This document shows positions 1 through 9,290 of a DNA stretch of 64,000 nucleotides, piece after piece. This DNA is from Actinomycetes bacterium (GTDB lineage: Bacteria; Actinomycetota; Acidimicrobiia; Acidimicrobiales; RAAP-2). The position numbers were made by a program, and so were the translations under genes. The notes under the pieces are model-generated. The model was not told the origin of the DNA. It searched no databases and was given only the letters and a program-made list of their open reading frames with translations. How positions within the stretch are numbered: position 1 is the stretch's first letter; each line of letters starts with the position of its first letter. The stretch lies in contig JAJZBX010000009.1 in the NCBI GenBank assembly GCA_021846325.1, positions 19,518 to 83,517 of the forward strand, read 5' to 3'.

Positions 1-1362
1 TCCGCCTTTGTCGATTCCGCACAGTTGCACGCCAAGGCTGGCGACGGCGGCGCGGGTTGCGTGAGTTTTCGTCGTGAGGCCCACGTGGCCAAGGGTGGAC
101 CCGACGGCGGCGATGGCGGGCGCGGCGGCGACGTGTGGCTCGTGGCCGATCCCAATCAGGCGTCTCTGCTGGGCTTTCGCGATCACCCCTTTCGGCGAGG
201 ATCCGATGGTGCCCACGGCACCTCGAAGCGCCAGCACGGTGCGCGGGGCCAGGACCTCGACGTGGCGGTGCCGGTGGGCACCGTCGTACACGACCGTGAC
301 GGCACGGTGCTGGTGGACCTCGCGGGCCCGGGCGACCGGTGGCGCGCGGCCGAAGGGGGCCTGGGTGGCGCGGGCAACGCGCGCTTCCTGTCGAATCGAC
401 GGCGGGCGCCCGCCTTCGCCGAGCAGGGCGAGCGGGGCCAAGAGTGCTGGCTGAATCTCGAACTGAAGCTTCGCGCCGACGTCGCCTTAATTGGCTTTCC
501 CAACGTCGGCAAGTCGACGCTCATCGCGCGCGTCTCGGCGGCGCGTCCGAAGATAGCTGACTATCCCTTCACGACACTGGTGCCCAACCTCGGTGTCGTG
601 CGGGTCGGCCGTCGAACGTCGCGACCCGAGGACGCCACGGAGTTCGTCATGGCGGACATTCCGGGTCTTATCGAGGGAGCGGCCCACGGCCGCGGGCTCG
701 GCCACGACTTTCTGCGCCACGTGGAATACGCGACCGTACTGTGTGTGCTGTTGGACCGCTCACCGAACGCGTCGATCCCACCGAACGAGCAGCTCGAGGT
801 GCTGCTGGGCGAGTTGGGCGAGTACCGCGCCGACCTGTTGGGACGCCCGCGGGTGGTGGTTGGATCCAAGTCGGACGTCGCGCTGGGCGAGTTCAACGTG
901 CCCGACGCCCTCCCCATTTCGGCCGTCACCGGCGATGGCGTGTCGGCACTGGTCGAGCGGCTCGCTGAACTGGTGAGCCTGTCGCGGCTCGACGCGGCGA
1001 GGGAGGCCACCCACGAGGTCGTGGTGCACGCGCCCGTCGCCGACGACGTTCGCGTAGTGTCTGATGGTCCTCACGCGTGGGAGGTACTCGGTCGCACCGC
1101 GACCCGGGCGGTGCGATTCCAGGACCTGACCGATGACGAGGCGCTCGCCGAGATCGTCAAGCGGCTGCGGGCGATTGGCGTCGATCGTCTCCTCGCGCGA
1201 GCGGGCGTTCTTGATGGCGACGTCGTACGGGTCGGTCCGCTCACCTTCGAGTGGTGGCGAGACGCCGTCGGCGCCGGCCTGGACCGTGGCGATCACCATC
1301 GAGCGACCCGGCGAGAACGGCTCGCTCGCCACGGTCGACTGGACGACGATGACGACTCGTAG
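1..1362 (+). CDS. obgE: Obg family GTPase, 5' end outside window
   Basis: Large GTP-binding protein of ribosome assembly and stress signalling. The reading frame is open from base 1 (SAFVDSAQLHAKAGDGG...), so the start lies before the window; the TTG at 25 is internal, because Obg proteins normally have about ten residues ahead of KAGDGG. The glycine-rich Obg domain (RREAHVAKGGPDGGDGG) is followed by the G domain with GFPNVGKST near visible residue 165 and DIPG near 219, then a C-terminal OCT domain ending in an acidic tail LDDDDDS. It overlaps proB by 14 bases, as in many actinobacterial obg-proB-proA operons. Identity is firm; only the N-terminus is missing. Confidence 0.97.
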   Translation, partial: SAFVDSAQLHAKAGDGGAGCVSFRREAHVAKGGPDGGDGGRGGDVWLVADPNQASLLGFRDHPFRRGSDGAHGTSKRQHGARGQDLDVAVPVGTVVHDRDGTVLVDLAGPGDRWRAAEGGLGGAGNARFLSNRRRAPAFAEQGERGQECWLNLELKLRADVALIGFPNVGKSTLIARVSAARPKIADYPFTTLVPNLGVVRVGRRTSRPEDATEFVMADIPGLIEGAAHGRGLGHDFLRHVEYATVLCVLLDRSPNASIPPNEQLEVLLGELGEYRADLLGRPRVVVGSKSDVALGEFNVPDALPISAVTGDGVSALVERLAELVSLSRLDAAREATHEVVVHAPVADDVRVVSDGPHAWEVLGRTATRAVRFQDLTDDEALAEIVKRLRAIGVDRLLARAGVLDGDVVRVGPLTFEWWRDAVGAGLDRGDHHRATRRERLARHGRLDDDDDS

Positions 1363-2413
1363 TGTGGTCGTCAAGATCGGCACGTCCTCGGTGACCAACG
1401 CCGACGGCGGGGTCGACTACGAGGTGCTGGTCAAGGTGGCGGCCGACGTGGTGAACCTGCGTGACGCCGGCTGGTCGGTCGTGGTCGTGACCTCGGGGGC
1501 GATCACCGCGGGGTGGGCCGAGGTTGGGGCGGGACGTCGTCGACCCAATGACGCCGCGACCCTGCAGGCCGTCTCGGCGGTCGGTCAGCCGAGTCTCATG
1601 CACGCGTGGCGCAACGCATTCGGCGAGGCGGGGGCGATCGTCGGCCAGGTGCTCTTGGCGCCGCTCGACTTCTCGCACCGCGGCCAGTATCTGCACGCTC
1701 GCGGGACGCTCGAGGCGCTGGGTGCCCTGAACGTGGTGGCGGTGGTGAATGAGAACGACGCCGTCGCCGATGAAGAGATCCGATTCGGTGACAACGACCG
1801 GCTGGCGGCTCTCGTGGCGAATCTGGTTGCGGCCAGCCACTTGGTCCTGCTGACCGACACGCCGGGGCTCTTGACCGCTGATCCACGCCTGGATCCCTCG
1901 GCCACCTTGATCGACGAGGTGCGGGCGATCGACGCGGCCATCGAGGGCCTCGCCGGCACGAGTCGTTCCGGGGTCGGCAGCGGGGGAATGTCGTCCAAGT
2001 TGGCGGCGGCGCGCATGGCCACCTGGTCGGGGGTCACGACGGTTATCGCCTCGGCGCGGGTCGATCATCCCGTGCGTCACGCGCTGGAACAAGGCGGCGG
2101 GACCATCTTTCACGCTCGGGCCGAGCGACTCTCGGCGCGCAAGGCCTGGATCGCCTTCGCCGTCGCGAGTCGCGGGACCCTCGTCATCAACCAGGGCGCC
2201 CTCCAGGCCCTCGAGCATCACGGTCGCAGCCTGTTGCGCGTCGGCGTGGTCGAACACCGGGGCAATTTTGTCGAGGGCGACGCCGTCGACATCGTCGGCC
2301 CCGATCGCGACGTGGCGGCCAAGGGCCTGGTTCGCGTTAGCGCCGACGCATTTTTGGAAAGCGACGACGTGGTCGTGCATCGCGACGACCTCGTTTTGCT
2401 ACGACGTCCCTAG
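1349..2413 (+). CDS. proB: Glutamate 5-kinase
   Basis: Phosphorylates L-glutamate with ATP, the first step of proline synthesis, in the cytoplasm. The 354-residue protein has an amino-acid-kinase domain opening with VVVKIGTSSVT, an SGAITAGW loop and a VNENDAVADEE motif, followed by a C-terminal PUA domain from about residue 265. I chose ATG 1349 because the kinase beta strand starts there; an upstream in-frame extension would run through the obgE coding region and has no family counterpart. It overlaps the obgE stop by 14 bases, implying coupled translation, and is followed after 19 bases by proA, which catalyses the next step. Confidence 0.96.
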   Translation: MTTRSVVVKIGTSSVTNADGGVDYEVLVKVAADVVNLRDAGWSVVVVTSGAITAGWAEVGAGRRRPNDAATLQAVSAVGQPSLMHAWRNAFGEAGAIVGQVLLAPLDFSHRGQYLHARGTLEALGALNVVAVVNENDAVADEEIRFGDNDRLAALVANLVAASHLVLLTDTPGLLTADPRLDPSATLIDEVRAIDAAIEGLAGTSRSGVGSGGMSSKLAAARMATWSGVTTVIASARVDHPVRHALEQGGGTIFHARAERLSARKAWIAFAVASRGTLVINQGALQALEHHGRSLLRVGVVEHRGNFVEGDAVDIVGPDRDVAAKGLVRVSADAFLESDDVVVHRDDLVLLRRP

Positions 2414-2420
2414 CGTCCGT

Positions 2421-2426
2421 TACGCT
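2421..2426 (+). promoter_or_regulatory. -10 box for leaderless proA
   Basis: TACGCT ends six bases before ATG 2433, so transcription should begin on the A of the start codon. No Shine-Dalgarno sequence is seen. Confidence 0.55.
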
Positions 2427-2432
2427 ACGTAG

Positions 2433-3668
2433 ATGGTTTCGTCGGCTCTCGAGCGCCAAGGCGCCGACGTTCGGCGTGCGGCGCGCGACCTTGCGCAGGC
2501 TAGTGACGACGCCCGACGCGCGGTCTTGCTCGCGGTGGCCAAGACCCTGTCATCGCGACGTGAGGAGTTGCTTTCGGTCAATGCCCAGGACGTGGCGAAC
2601 TACGTTGAGGGCGGCGCCGGACTCGACCGGCTGCGCCTGAGCGACGCCCGGATCGAGGCTATGGTCCAAGCCCTGCGTGACCTCGCCGCGGCGCCCGATC
2701 CGCTCCAGGAAACGCTCGATCACGATGTTCGACCCAATGGTTTGCGCGTCGAGCGCGTGCGGGTCCCGCTCGGCGTTGTCGGCGTCGTGTACGAAAATCG
2801 CCCGAACGTGACCAGTGACGTCGCGGGCCTGTGCGTGCGCAGTGGCAACGCGGCCTTTTTGCAAGGCTCGGCGTCGGCGTGGCGATCCAATCAGTTCATT
2901 GTCGACCTGTGGCGCACGGCCTTGCGCGCGGCCGGGCTCCCCGCCGACGCCGTGGCCCTGGTTGAAGACCGTTCACACGAAGCCGTCGTCGCGTTCATGC
3001 AGCTCACGGGCGTCTTGGACTGTCTGATACCGCGCGGCGGGCCCAGCCTGATTGCCGCGATGCGCGAGTACGCTCGGGTTCCCTACGTGCTCGACGGCGA
3101 CGGCAACTGCCACATATTCGTTGACGACTCGGCCGATTTGGCCATTGCCCTCGACATCGTGGAGAACGCAAAAACGTCGCGGCCGGGCGTTTGCAACGCG
3201 GTCGAGACCGTACTGGTGCACGAAGCGATTGCCGCAAGGTTCCTGCCGAGTCTCGCCGAACGTCTGACCACGGTGGAGCTTCGCGTCGACGAGCGAGCCG
3301 GGACGGTACTGCGCGGGGCCCGACGCGCAACCGACGAGGACTTCGTTACAGAGTTCCTCGATCTCATCCTCGCGGTGAAAGTCGTCGATTCCATCGACGA
3401 GGCAATCGACCACGTCGCGCGCTACGGTAGCGGGCACAGCGAGGCCATTGTGACCTCGAGTGAGCAGAACGGCGACTCGTGGGTGCGCCGGGTTGATGCC
3501 GCGGCGGTGCTCGTGAACGCTTCGACGCGCTTCGTCGACGGCGGTGAGTTGGGGCTGGGTGGCGAGGTGGGGATATCGACGCAGAAACTCCACGCGCGCG
3601 GACCCATGGGCCTGCGTGAGTTGACGTGCCTCAAATGGGTGATACGCGGAGAAGGGCAAATCAGATGA
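2433..3668 (+). CDS. proA: Gamma-glutamyl phosphate reductase
   Basis: NADPH-dependent reduction of glutamyl-5-phosphate to glutamate semialdehyde, the second step of proline synthesis. The 411-residue length is normal. It has an aldehyde-dehydrogenase-like fold with YENRPNVTSD for the cofactor domain, the catalytic cysteine in RPGVCNAVET (about C254), and the family C-terminal stretch ELGLGGEVGIST. It follows proB directly. Although it could be co-transcribed with proB, a TACGCT box six bases before the ATG suggests its own leaderless transcript. Its stop overlaps the next start as ATGA. Confidence 0.97.
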   Translation: MVSSALERQGADVRRAARDLAQASDDARRAVLLAVAKTLSSRREELLSVNAQDVANYVEGGAGLDRLRLSDARIEAMVQALRDLAAAPDPLQETLDHDVRPNGLRVERVRVPLGVVGVVYENRPNVTSDVAGLCVRSGNAAFLQGSASAWRSNQFIVDLWRTALRAAGLPADAVALVEDRSHEAVVAFMQLTGVLDCLIPRGGPSLIAAMREYARVPYVLDGDGNCHIFVDDSADLAIALDIVENAKTSRPGVCNAVETVLVHEAIAARFLPSLAERLTTVELRVDERAGTVLRGARRATDEDFVTEFLDLILAVKVVDSIDEAIDHVARYGSGHSEAIVTSSEQNGDSWVRRVDAAAVLVNASTRFVDGGELGLGGEVGISTQKLHARGPMGLRELTCLKWVIRGEGQIR

Positions 3669-4612
3669 GTTCACTCGATCCGCGCCAGGAACTGGCGACC
3701 CGTCTAGGGCTGGCGAGTCTGCCGCCGGTCAACTTTGCTTCGGCGGCCGAGGTGCGCACGCGACTCGGCGAACGCGACTACCTGAGTGACGACGCGATTG
3801 CGTCGGCGGTGTTTCTCGCTGATCGATTGGCCAAACCCGTGCTGGTTGAGGGGCCGGCCGGCACCGGCAAGACCGCCCTCGCCCAAGCGGTCGCCAACGC
3901 GATCGGATCTCGACTCGTACGCCTCCAATGCTACGAGGGCCTCGACGAGTCCAAGGCGCTCTACGAGTGGAACTATCGCAAGCAACTGCTGCGGATTCAG
4001 GCCGGTCGACCCGAGGGCGAATCGGCCCAGTCGTGGAACGACCTCGAAGAGGACATTTTCTCGGACCAGTTTCTGCTCACCCGACCACTGCTCGAGGCGA
4101 TCTCGGCGACCGATCCCGTGGTGCTGCTCGTGGACGAGGTGGATCGCGTCGAACTGGAGACTGAGGCGCTGCTGCTGGAGATCCTCTCGGAGTATCAGGT
4201 ATCGATCCCCGAGCTGGGAACGATCCGCGCCAAGCAGATCCCCCTGGTCTTCTTGACGTCGAACAACACGCGCGAACTATCCGAAGCGCTCAAGCGCCGA
4301 TGCCTCTACCTCTATATTGGCTATCCCGACGTGTCGCGAGAGCGCGACATCATTCTCGCGCGCGTTCCCGGCATCTCGGCGAGCCTGGCCGAGCAGATCG
4401 CCGAAGTCGTGCGTTCCCTGCGCACGCTCGACTTGAAGAAAGCACCATCGGTTGCCGAGACGCTGGACTGGGCGCGAACCCTGGTGATTCTCGGGCGAGA
4501 AGAGATCGCGATGGAGGATGCCGCGGGCACCCTACACGTCGTGCTGAAGTACCAGTCCGACATCGAACGAGCCACCAGAGAGCTCTTCAGTCGCTCGGCC
4601 AACCTTGCTTAG
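3665..4612 (+). CDS. MoxR-family AAA+ ATPase
   Basis: AAA+ ATPase of the MoxR clade, a chaperone-like family that remodels or inserts cofactors into target complexes together with a VWA-domain partner. In 315 residues the Walker A GPAGTGKT is at about 63-70, Walker B at VLLVDEVDR, and sensor-1 at FLTSNNTRELS. ATG 3665 overlaps the proA stop (ATGA) and fits the family N-terminus; a longer form from 3626 would only add residues encoded inside proA. The next gene encodes a CoxE-like VWA protein and overlaps it by 8 bases, the usual pairing. Pairs of this kind occur with CO dehydrogenase (CoxD/CoxE), but no such enzyme is encoded here, so the client is unknown. Confidence 0.9.
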   Translation: MSSLDPRQELATRLGLASLPPVNFASAAEVRTRLGERDYLSDDAIASAVFLADRLAKPVLVEGPAGTGKTALAQAVANAIGSRLVRLQCYEGLDESKALYEWNYRKQLLRIQAGRPEGESAQSWNDLEEDIFSDQFLLTRPLLEAISATDPVVLLVDEVDRVELETEALLLEILSEYQVSIPELGTIRAKQIPLVFLTSNNTRELSEALKRRCLYLYIGYPDVSRERDIILARVPGISASLAEQIAEVVRSLRTLDLKKAPSVAETLDWARTLVILGREEIAMEDAAGTLHVVLKYQSDIERATRELFSRSANLA

Positions 4613-6017
4613 CGTCCTGGCGGCGTTCGTCGGCGAACTGCGCGCCGCCGGACTGCCCGTGTCGATGACCGAACACCTCGATGCCGCCGGGGCTCTGGGC
4701 GTCATCGACCTCGGCGACCGCCGCGAGGTCCGCGACGCGCTGGCGGTGACCCTCGTCAAAAACGGTGACCACCTGCCGGTATTCGACACCGCGTTCGACG
4801 TCTTCTTTTCCATTCGCGGTTTCGACGTGCCGCTTCCCGACAAGGCCGCCGACCGTGACGAGCTCGACGGGGCCGCCGGTGACACCACGGGCCCCTCGGT
4901 CGGTGATGGGGGTGGCGCGTCGTCCCTGAGCGCAGAAGAGCTCGCCAGCCTCTTGTTCCGGGCGCTTCGCGACAGTGACCAGTCGTTACTGGTGCGCGGT
5001 GCACGGGCGGCGGTGAACCGCTACGCGGGCTTCGAGCCGGGTCGGCCGGTCGGTGGCACGTACTACCTTTACCGAACACTGCGCAGCCTCCAGCTCGATC
5101 GACTCGAGGAACTGCTGGTGGCCGAGCGCGACGCACCAGACGACTTGTCGCATCGACTTGCTTCCGATGACGCGCGAGCGCGTATCGAGTTGCTCAAGCG
5201 TGAGGTCGAGCGAGCGATTCGCGAGCACCTGGTCGAGGACCGGGGCACGGCGGCCCTCGCCAAATCGGTGCGCAAGCCACTGCCCGAAGACGTCGACGTC
5301 ATGCACGCGAACCGCGACGAGCTCGCCCAACTGGAGCGGGCCCTTCGTCCCCTCAGTCGCAAGTTGGCTACCCGCTTGGCCCGGCGGCGACGACGTCGCC
5401 GCCGAGGACCGGTGGACCTACGTCACACCGTTCGTCGAAGCCTTTCGACTGGTGGTGTTCCCCTGGACCTTCGTTTCAAGCCGCCGCGTCCAGCCAAGCC
5501 GGAGATCATCGTGATTGCCGACGTGTCGGGCTCGGTGGCGTCGTTCGCACGATTCACCCTGCATCTCGTTCACGCCATCAGTACGCAGTTTTCTAAGGTG
5601 CGTAGTTTCGTATTCGTGGACGGGCTCGACGAAGTGACCGAGTACTTCGACGGTGTCGACGATCCCGCCCAGGCCGTGGCGCGCATCAACGCCGAGGCCG
5701 ACGTCGTCGCGTTCGATGGTCATTCGGACTACGGACGGGCGCTGCTCTCGTTTCACGAGCGCTTCGCGCGCGACGTGAGTCGGCGCACCACGGTGTTGAT
5801 ATTGGGTGATGGGCGCAACAACTACCACCAGGCGCACGCCGAGGTCGTGGCCGACTTGGGCCGGCGCGCGCGCCACGTCTTCTGGCTGAATCCCGAACCC
5901 GTCAGCTACTGGAACAGCGGTGACTCGATCATTGATCAGTACGCGCCGTACTGCGAGCGCGTCGTGGAGTGTCGAACGCTGCGTCAGCTCGAAGCCTTCG
6001 TCGGCGGTTTGGTGTGA
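4605..6017 (+). CDS. CoxE-like VWA-domain protein
   Basis: Partner of the preceding MoxR ATPase. The 470-residue protein has an N-terminal helical region (AAFVGELRAAGLPVS) typical of the CoxE-like family, a basic RRRRRRRR stretch near residue 265, and a C-terminal von Willebrand A domain whose MIDAS motif DVSGS begins at about D306, with ILGDGRNNY later in the fold. The start is TTG 4605, inside the end of the MoxR gene; no ATG or GTG nearby fits better, so the exact start is moderately uncertain. It probably acts in the cytosol as a metal-binding adaptor presenting clients to the AAA+ ring. The following phosphatase gene overlaps its stop as GTGA. Confidence 0.87.
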   Translation: MLSVLAAFVGELRAAGLPVSMTEHLDAAGALGVIDLGDRREVRDALAVTLVKNGDHLPVFDTAFDVFFSIRGFDVPLPDKAADRDELDGAAGDTTGPSVGDGGGASSLSAEELASLLFRALRDSDQSLLVRGARAAVNRYAGFEPGRPVGGTYYLYRTLRSLQLDRLEELLVAERDAPDDLSHRLASDDARARIELLKREVERAIREHLVEDRGTAALAKSVRKPLPEDVDVMHANRDELAQLERALRPLSRKLATRLARRRRRRRRGPVDLRHTVRRSLSTGGVPLDLRFKPPRPAKPEIIVIADVSGSVASFARFTLHLVHAISTQFSKVRSFVFVDGLDEVTEYFDGVDDPAQAVARINAEADVVAFDGHSDYGRALLSFHERFARDVSRRTTVLILGDGRNNYHQAHAEVVADLGRRARHVFWLNPEPVSYWNSGDSIIDQYAPYCERVVECRTLRQLEAFVGGLV

Positions 6018-6700
6018 GTGGCTGGACGATGGAGCCGCCGTCGGGCTTTCGCACGCTCGGGGTGCGACCGAGCGGATCCCAACTCGTGCTCGTTCGTCAC
6101 GGCGAGGCCACCTGCAATGTGGAGGGACTGGTGGGCGGACCGGCTGGCTGTCGAGGGCTCACGCGGCGCGGGCGCGCCGAGGTGACGGCGCTCGCCGAAC
6201 GACTCGAGCGAACCCGAGAGCTCGGCGACGTCGTCGCGCTCTACACCTCGACGCTGCCGCGCGCCATCGAGACCGCGGCGCTGCTCGCGAGCGCACTACC
6301 GGTGGGCCTGGAAGCCGTCGCGGACTGTGACCTGTGTGAGCTGCACCCCGGTGACGCCGACGGCATGACGTGGGCAGAGGTGGTGGCCAGTTTCGGTGCT
6401 CCCGACTGGGACAATGACCCGAGCCAGCCGTTGGCTCCCGGTGGCGAATCATGGCTCGACTTCTACGATCGCTGCGTGAGGACCTTCGCGCGCATCGCGG
6501 CCGCCCACCCCGGTCAGCGCGCGCTCCTCGTGGTGCACGGGGGTGTGATCGAACAGCTGATCAAGCTGGTTAGCGGCGCCGACGCCGCGCGACGGCTCGG
6601 GCTGCGCACCGAGCACGCGTCGATGACCGAGGTGGAATTTCGTGCCAGCTCGCACCGACTCCTGCGTTATAACGATCGGGCGCCGTTGGTCGAGGCGTAG
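6014..6700 (+). CDS. Histidine phosphatase superfamily protein
   Basis: Member of the phosphoglycerate-mutase-like branch of histidine phosphatases. The catalytic motif [10 protein letters not shown] contains the phosphorylated histidine, and [10 protein letters not shown] provides the second conserved histidine. Length is 228 residues from GTG 6014, which overlaps the VWA stop as GTGA; ATG 6029 is an alternative. The substrate cannot be told from sequence: small-molecule phosphatase, alpha-ribazole phosphatase and broad-specificity phosphatase are all possible. Its 3' end overlaps the convergent DAHP synthase gene by 34 bases, which is a long antisense overlap. Confidence 0.88.
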   Translation: MSGWTMEPPSGFRTLGVRPSGSQLVLVRHGEATCNVEGLVGGPAGCRGLTRRGRAEVTALAERLERTRELGDVVALYTSTLPRAIETAALLASALPVGLEAVADCDLCELHPGDADGMTWAEVVASFGAPDWDNDPSQPLAPGGESWLDFYDRCVRTFARIAAAHPGQRALLVVHGGVIEQLIKLVSGADAARRLGLRTEHASMTEVEFRASSHRLLRYNDRAPLVEA

Positions 6701-8049
6701 TTCTGCAAGAACTCGGACACGTGAAAGGCCAAATCCAGACTCTGGGTCGCGTTGAGCCGGGGATCGCAGATGGTGGTGTAGTTGAGCTCAAGATCGGACT
6801 CGTCTAGTCGAGACCCGCCACCGAGGCATTCGGTCACGTCATCCCCGGTGAGTTCGATGTGCAGACCACCGGGCCACGTGCCGAGTTCTTGATGAACCCC
6901 AAAGAACTGGGCGGTCTCGGCCAGGACGTCGTCAAAATGACGCGTCTTTTGCCCACCGACTACGCGGAAGGTGTTGCCGTGCATGGGGTCACAGGCCCAC
7001 ACCACGTTTCGTTCGTCGTCGCGCATCGCCTCGACCAAGGGTGGTAGGGCTCGCCCGATCTGCTCGACACCCATGCGCGAGATGAGGGTCAGGCGGCCCG
7101 CCACGTTGGCCGGGTTGAGCACGTCAACGAGTCGGCGAAGTTCGTCAACGCCCATCGACGGTCCGACCTTGAGACCCAGCGGATTAGAGACCCCACGAAG
7201 AAATTCGACGTGGGCGCCATCGAGCTGGCGCGTACGGTCACCGATCCACAACATGTGCGCCGAACAGTCGTACCAGTCACCAGTCAAAGAGTCGCGTCGG
7301 GTGAGCGCCTGCTCGTAGGGCAGGATCAGCGCTTCGTGACTGGTGTAGAACTCGACACCCTGCAATGCGGAGTCGTCGTGGAGATCGATGCCGCAGGCCC
7401 GCATGAACTGCAGTGCGCGTTCGATCTCGTCGGCGATCATCGCGTAGCGCTTGCCCTCGAGCGAGTTGGCGACGAACTCCTGGTTCCACGCGTGCACGCG
7501 TGAGAGGGCGGCGAACCCGCCGGTGGTGAAGGCGCGAAGGAGATTGAGGGTGGCCACGCTCTGGTGGTACGCGGCGAGGAGACGATCGGGGTCGGGACGC
7601 CGACCCGACGCCGTGAACTCGTCCGAGTTGACGATGTGGCCGCGGAACGCCTCGAGACGAACACCGTCGCGCTCCTCGTAGTCGTCGGAACGAGGCTTCG
7701 CGAACTGCCCGGCGATGCGGCCCACCTTGATCACGGGTACGCCCGCGGCGTACGTGAGGGCCACCGCCATTTGCAAAATGACCTTCAACTTGTCGCGAAT
7801 CGCGTCGGCGGAACCCTCGTCGAATGACTCGGCGCAATCACCGGCCTGGAGCAGGAAGGCGCGTCCGCGCGCGACGTCGCCCAGGTGCTGTTGCAGGCGG
7901 CGAGCCTCGCCGGCGAAGACGAGGGGCGGCTTGGCGGCCAACTGACGTTCTACACGTTCCAGGTGCTCAGCGTCCGGCCACGCGGGACTCTGGTGGACAC
8001 GACGAGAGCGCCACGAAGTAGTCGACCAGTCGTTCGTCGTACTCGGCAT
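6667..8049 (-). CDS. aroG: 3-deoxy-7-phosphoheptulonate synthase, class II (plant/mycobacterial type)
   Basis: Condenses phosphoenolpyruvate and erythrose-4-phosphate, the entry step of the shikimate pathway. The protein is 460 residues, close to the M. tuberculosis AroG length. Class II landmarks are visible: [58 protein letters not shown] and [11 protein letters not shown]. The start at 8049 is chosen because MPSTTNDW begins the protein right after a TACGCT box, six bases upstream; reading further upstream gives only a low-complexity tail. It is transcribed alone, divergent from nadD and convergent with the phosphatase. The symbol follows mycobacterial usage; some genomes call it aroF. Confidence 0.95.
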   Translation of the reverse strand: MPSTTNDWSTTSWRSRRVHQSPAWPDAEHLERVERQLAAKPPLVFAGEARRLQQHLGDVARGRAFLLQAGDCAESFDEGSADAIRDKLKVILQMAVALTYAAGVPVIKVGRIAGQFAKPRSDDYEERDGVRLEAFRGHIVNSDEFTASGRRPDPDRLLAAYHQSVATLNLLRAFTTGGFAALSRVHAWNQEFVANSLEGKRYAMIADEIERALQFMRACGIDLHDDSALQGVEFYTSHEALILPYEQALTRRDSLTGDWYDCSAHMLWIGDRTRQLDGAHVEFLRGVSNPLGLKVGPSMGVDELRRLVDVLNPANVAGRLTLISRMGVEQIGRALPPLVEAMRDDERNVVWACDPMHGNTFRVVGGQKTRHFDDVLAETAQFFGVHQELGTWPGGLHIELTGDDVTECLGGGSRLDESDLELNYTTICDPRLNATQSLDLAFHVSEFLQNYASTNGARSL

Positions 8050-8055
8050 CACTTC

Positions 8056-8061
8056 AGCGTA
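8056..8061 (-). promoter_or_regulatory. -10 box for leaderless DAHP synthase gene
   Basis: On the minus strand TACGCT ends six bases before the ATG at 8049. It is the same hexamer and spacing as in front of proA. Confidence 0.55.
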
Positions 8062-8127
8062 GAGCGTGATCGCTAGAGCGGGCAATCGGCGAATGATCGC
8101 GACCCCGGTGGGTGCTGACATCCCCGT

Positions 8128-8133
8128 TAGGCT
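8128..8133 (+). promoter_or_regulatory. -10 box for leaderless nadD
   Basis: TAGGCT ends six bases before GTG 8140, predicting transcription start on the first base of nadD. Confidence 0.55.
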
Positions 8134-8139
8134 TGACGC

Positions 8140-8703
8140 GTGACAGTCCGGCGCATCGGTCTCTTCGGAGGGACCTTCGACCCGCCGCACTTCGGCCACG
8201 TCGCCGCGTTACGCGCGGCCGCGAGGAGCCACCGCTTCAACCAGATTGAGGTGACCGTCGCCGGGGATCCGTATCAAAAGAGCGCGCGCGGCCCGGTGCG
8301 ACCGGCGCCGCTGCGTCTCGCCATGGCGAGCGCCGCATTCAGCGGTCTGGAGTTGGTGGAGGTATCGGATCGCGAGATCCGCCGCAGTGGACCCTCCTAC
8401 ACGATCGATACCGTTCGTGAGCTGCTGGCCGACGCCGACGAGGTGGATCTGATCATTGGCGCGGACCTGGTGACCCAACTTGACCAGTGGCACGACGCCA
8501 CGACGTTGCGGACCCTGGTGCGCGTGGGCATCGTGCCTCGACCCGGCGACGCGATTGGGGTTCCGCGCGGTTGGATCACCTACGAGATCGCGATGGCGCC
8601 GGTTGATCTGTCAAGTTCTTACATCCGTGACAGCCACCCGAGTCACGAAAGTCTGCGAGATTTCGTGCCCGACGCAGTTATTCCGCTGTTCGAAGGTTTC
8701 TGA
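8140..8703 (+). CDS. nadD: Nicotinate-nucleotide adenylyltransferase
   Basis: Transfers AMP from ATP to nicotinate mononucleotide in NAD synthesis. The 187-residue protein shows the nucleotidyltransferase motif [14 protein letters not shown] at the N-terminus and a C-terminal LSSSYIRD, the counterpart of the ISSTxIR signature. The GTG at 8140 begins the first beta strand immediately and is preceded by a TAGGCT box at leaderless spacing. nadD next to rsfS is a very common arrangement; here one small membrane-protein gene lies between them. Confidence 0.95.
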   Translation: MTVRRIGLFGGTFDPPHFGHVAALRAAARSHRFNQIEVTVAGDPYQKSARGPVRPAPLRLAMASAAFSGLELVEVSDREIRRSGPSYTIDTVRELLADADEVDLIIGADLVTQLDQWHDATTLRTLVRVGIVPRPGDAIGVPRGWITYEIAMAPVDLSSSYIRDSHPSHESLRDFVPDAVIPLFEGF

Positions 8704-8721
8704 GGGTAAGGTTTGGTCGTC

Positions 8722-8895
8722 ATGGCGGTTCGAAACTTCGATGTGACCAGTTCGCGTTCCGCGCGCTACGCGGTTGCCCCACCGCGGCGCCGGGCGGACG
8801 TTCGCCGCACGAAACAACGTTGGGCAGTCGTCGCCGTGGCCGGCGTGACCATGCCGTTCGTGGCCGTTCTCGTCGTGCTTGGGGTGGCCCACTGA
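8722..8895 (+). CDS. Small single-pass membrane protein
   Basis: A 57-residue unrecognised protein with a basic N-terminal half (APPRRRADVRRTKQR) and one hydrophobic segment (WAVVAVAGVTMPFVAVLVV), so probably a type II membrane protein with the N-terminus inside. ATG 8722 is chosen; a TAAGGT hexamer at 8707-8712 would start transcription at 8719, three bases ahead of it. The gene sits between nadD and rsfS, where several actinobacteria carry a membrane or LytR-type gene, and may simply be a reduced relative. Its stop overlaps the CTG that is one candidate start of rsfS. No function can be assigned. Confidence 0.6.
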   Translation: MAVRNFDVTSSRSARYAVAPPRRRADVRRTKQRWAVVAVAGVTMPFVAVLVVLGVAH

Positions 8896-8918
8896 GCGAG
8901 CTGGCCCCCAGCGCGGCC

Positions 8919-9290
8919 GTGACCCGCGGTGTCTTCGATGTCTACGTGGAACGTCTGGTGGACGCTGCGTTGCGTGGCGCCGAGGAGAAGTCGGCGATCG
9001 ATCCGGTGGTGCTCGACCTACGTCGATTGGTGGACTCGTTCGACGCACTCGTGATCGCGTCGGGTGGCTCCGATCGCCAGGTGCGATCAATCACCGAAGA
9101 GGTCGAGCGCGTCGTCGCCATGACGACGGGGGTTCGGCCCCTTCGCGTCGAGGGCTTCGCGGAGGCACAGTGGGTCGCGCTCGACTACGGCGACGTCATC
9201 GTCCACGTCTTCGATCTCGCGTCGCGCGACTACTACGATCTCGAGCACCTGTGGAGCGCGGTGACCGCCTTTCGGGCGCCTACCCGTTGA
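8919..9290 (+). CDS. rsfS: Ribosome silencing factor RsfS
   Basis: Binds ribosomal protein uL14 and blocks subunit joining during starvation. The 123-residue product has the family core: AEEKSAIDPVVLDL, FDALVIASGGSDRQV, EGFAEAQWVALDYGDVIVHVF and YYDLEHLW. The start is uncertain: GTG 8919 gives a family-like N-terminus, whereas CTG 8892 would overlap the upstream stop as CTGA and add nine residues. The gene ends 11 bases inside the convergent lipoprotein gene. Confidence 0.9.
   Translation: MTRGVFDVYVERLVDAALRGAEEKSAIDPVVLDLRRLVDSFDALVIASGGSDRQVRSITEEVERVVAMTTGVRPLRVEGFAEAQWVALDYGDVIVHVFDLASRDYYDLEHLWSAVTAFRAPTR

Noticed and set aside
1133..1348. N-terminal extension of ProB inside obgE
   Set aside because: Glutamate kinases begin at the VVVKIGT strand; the extra residues are an out-of-frame reading of obgE.
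3665..6017. Part of a CO dehydrogenase (cox) cluster
   Set aside because: A CoxD/CoxE-like pair is present, but no coxM, coxS or coxL gene or other maturation genes are nearby.
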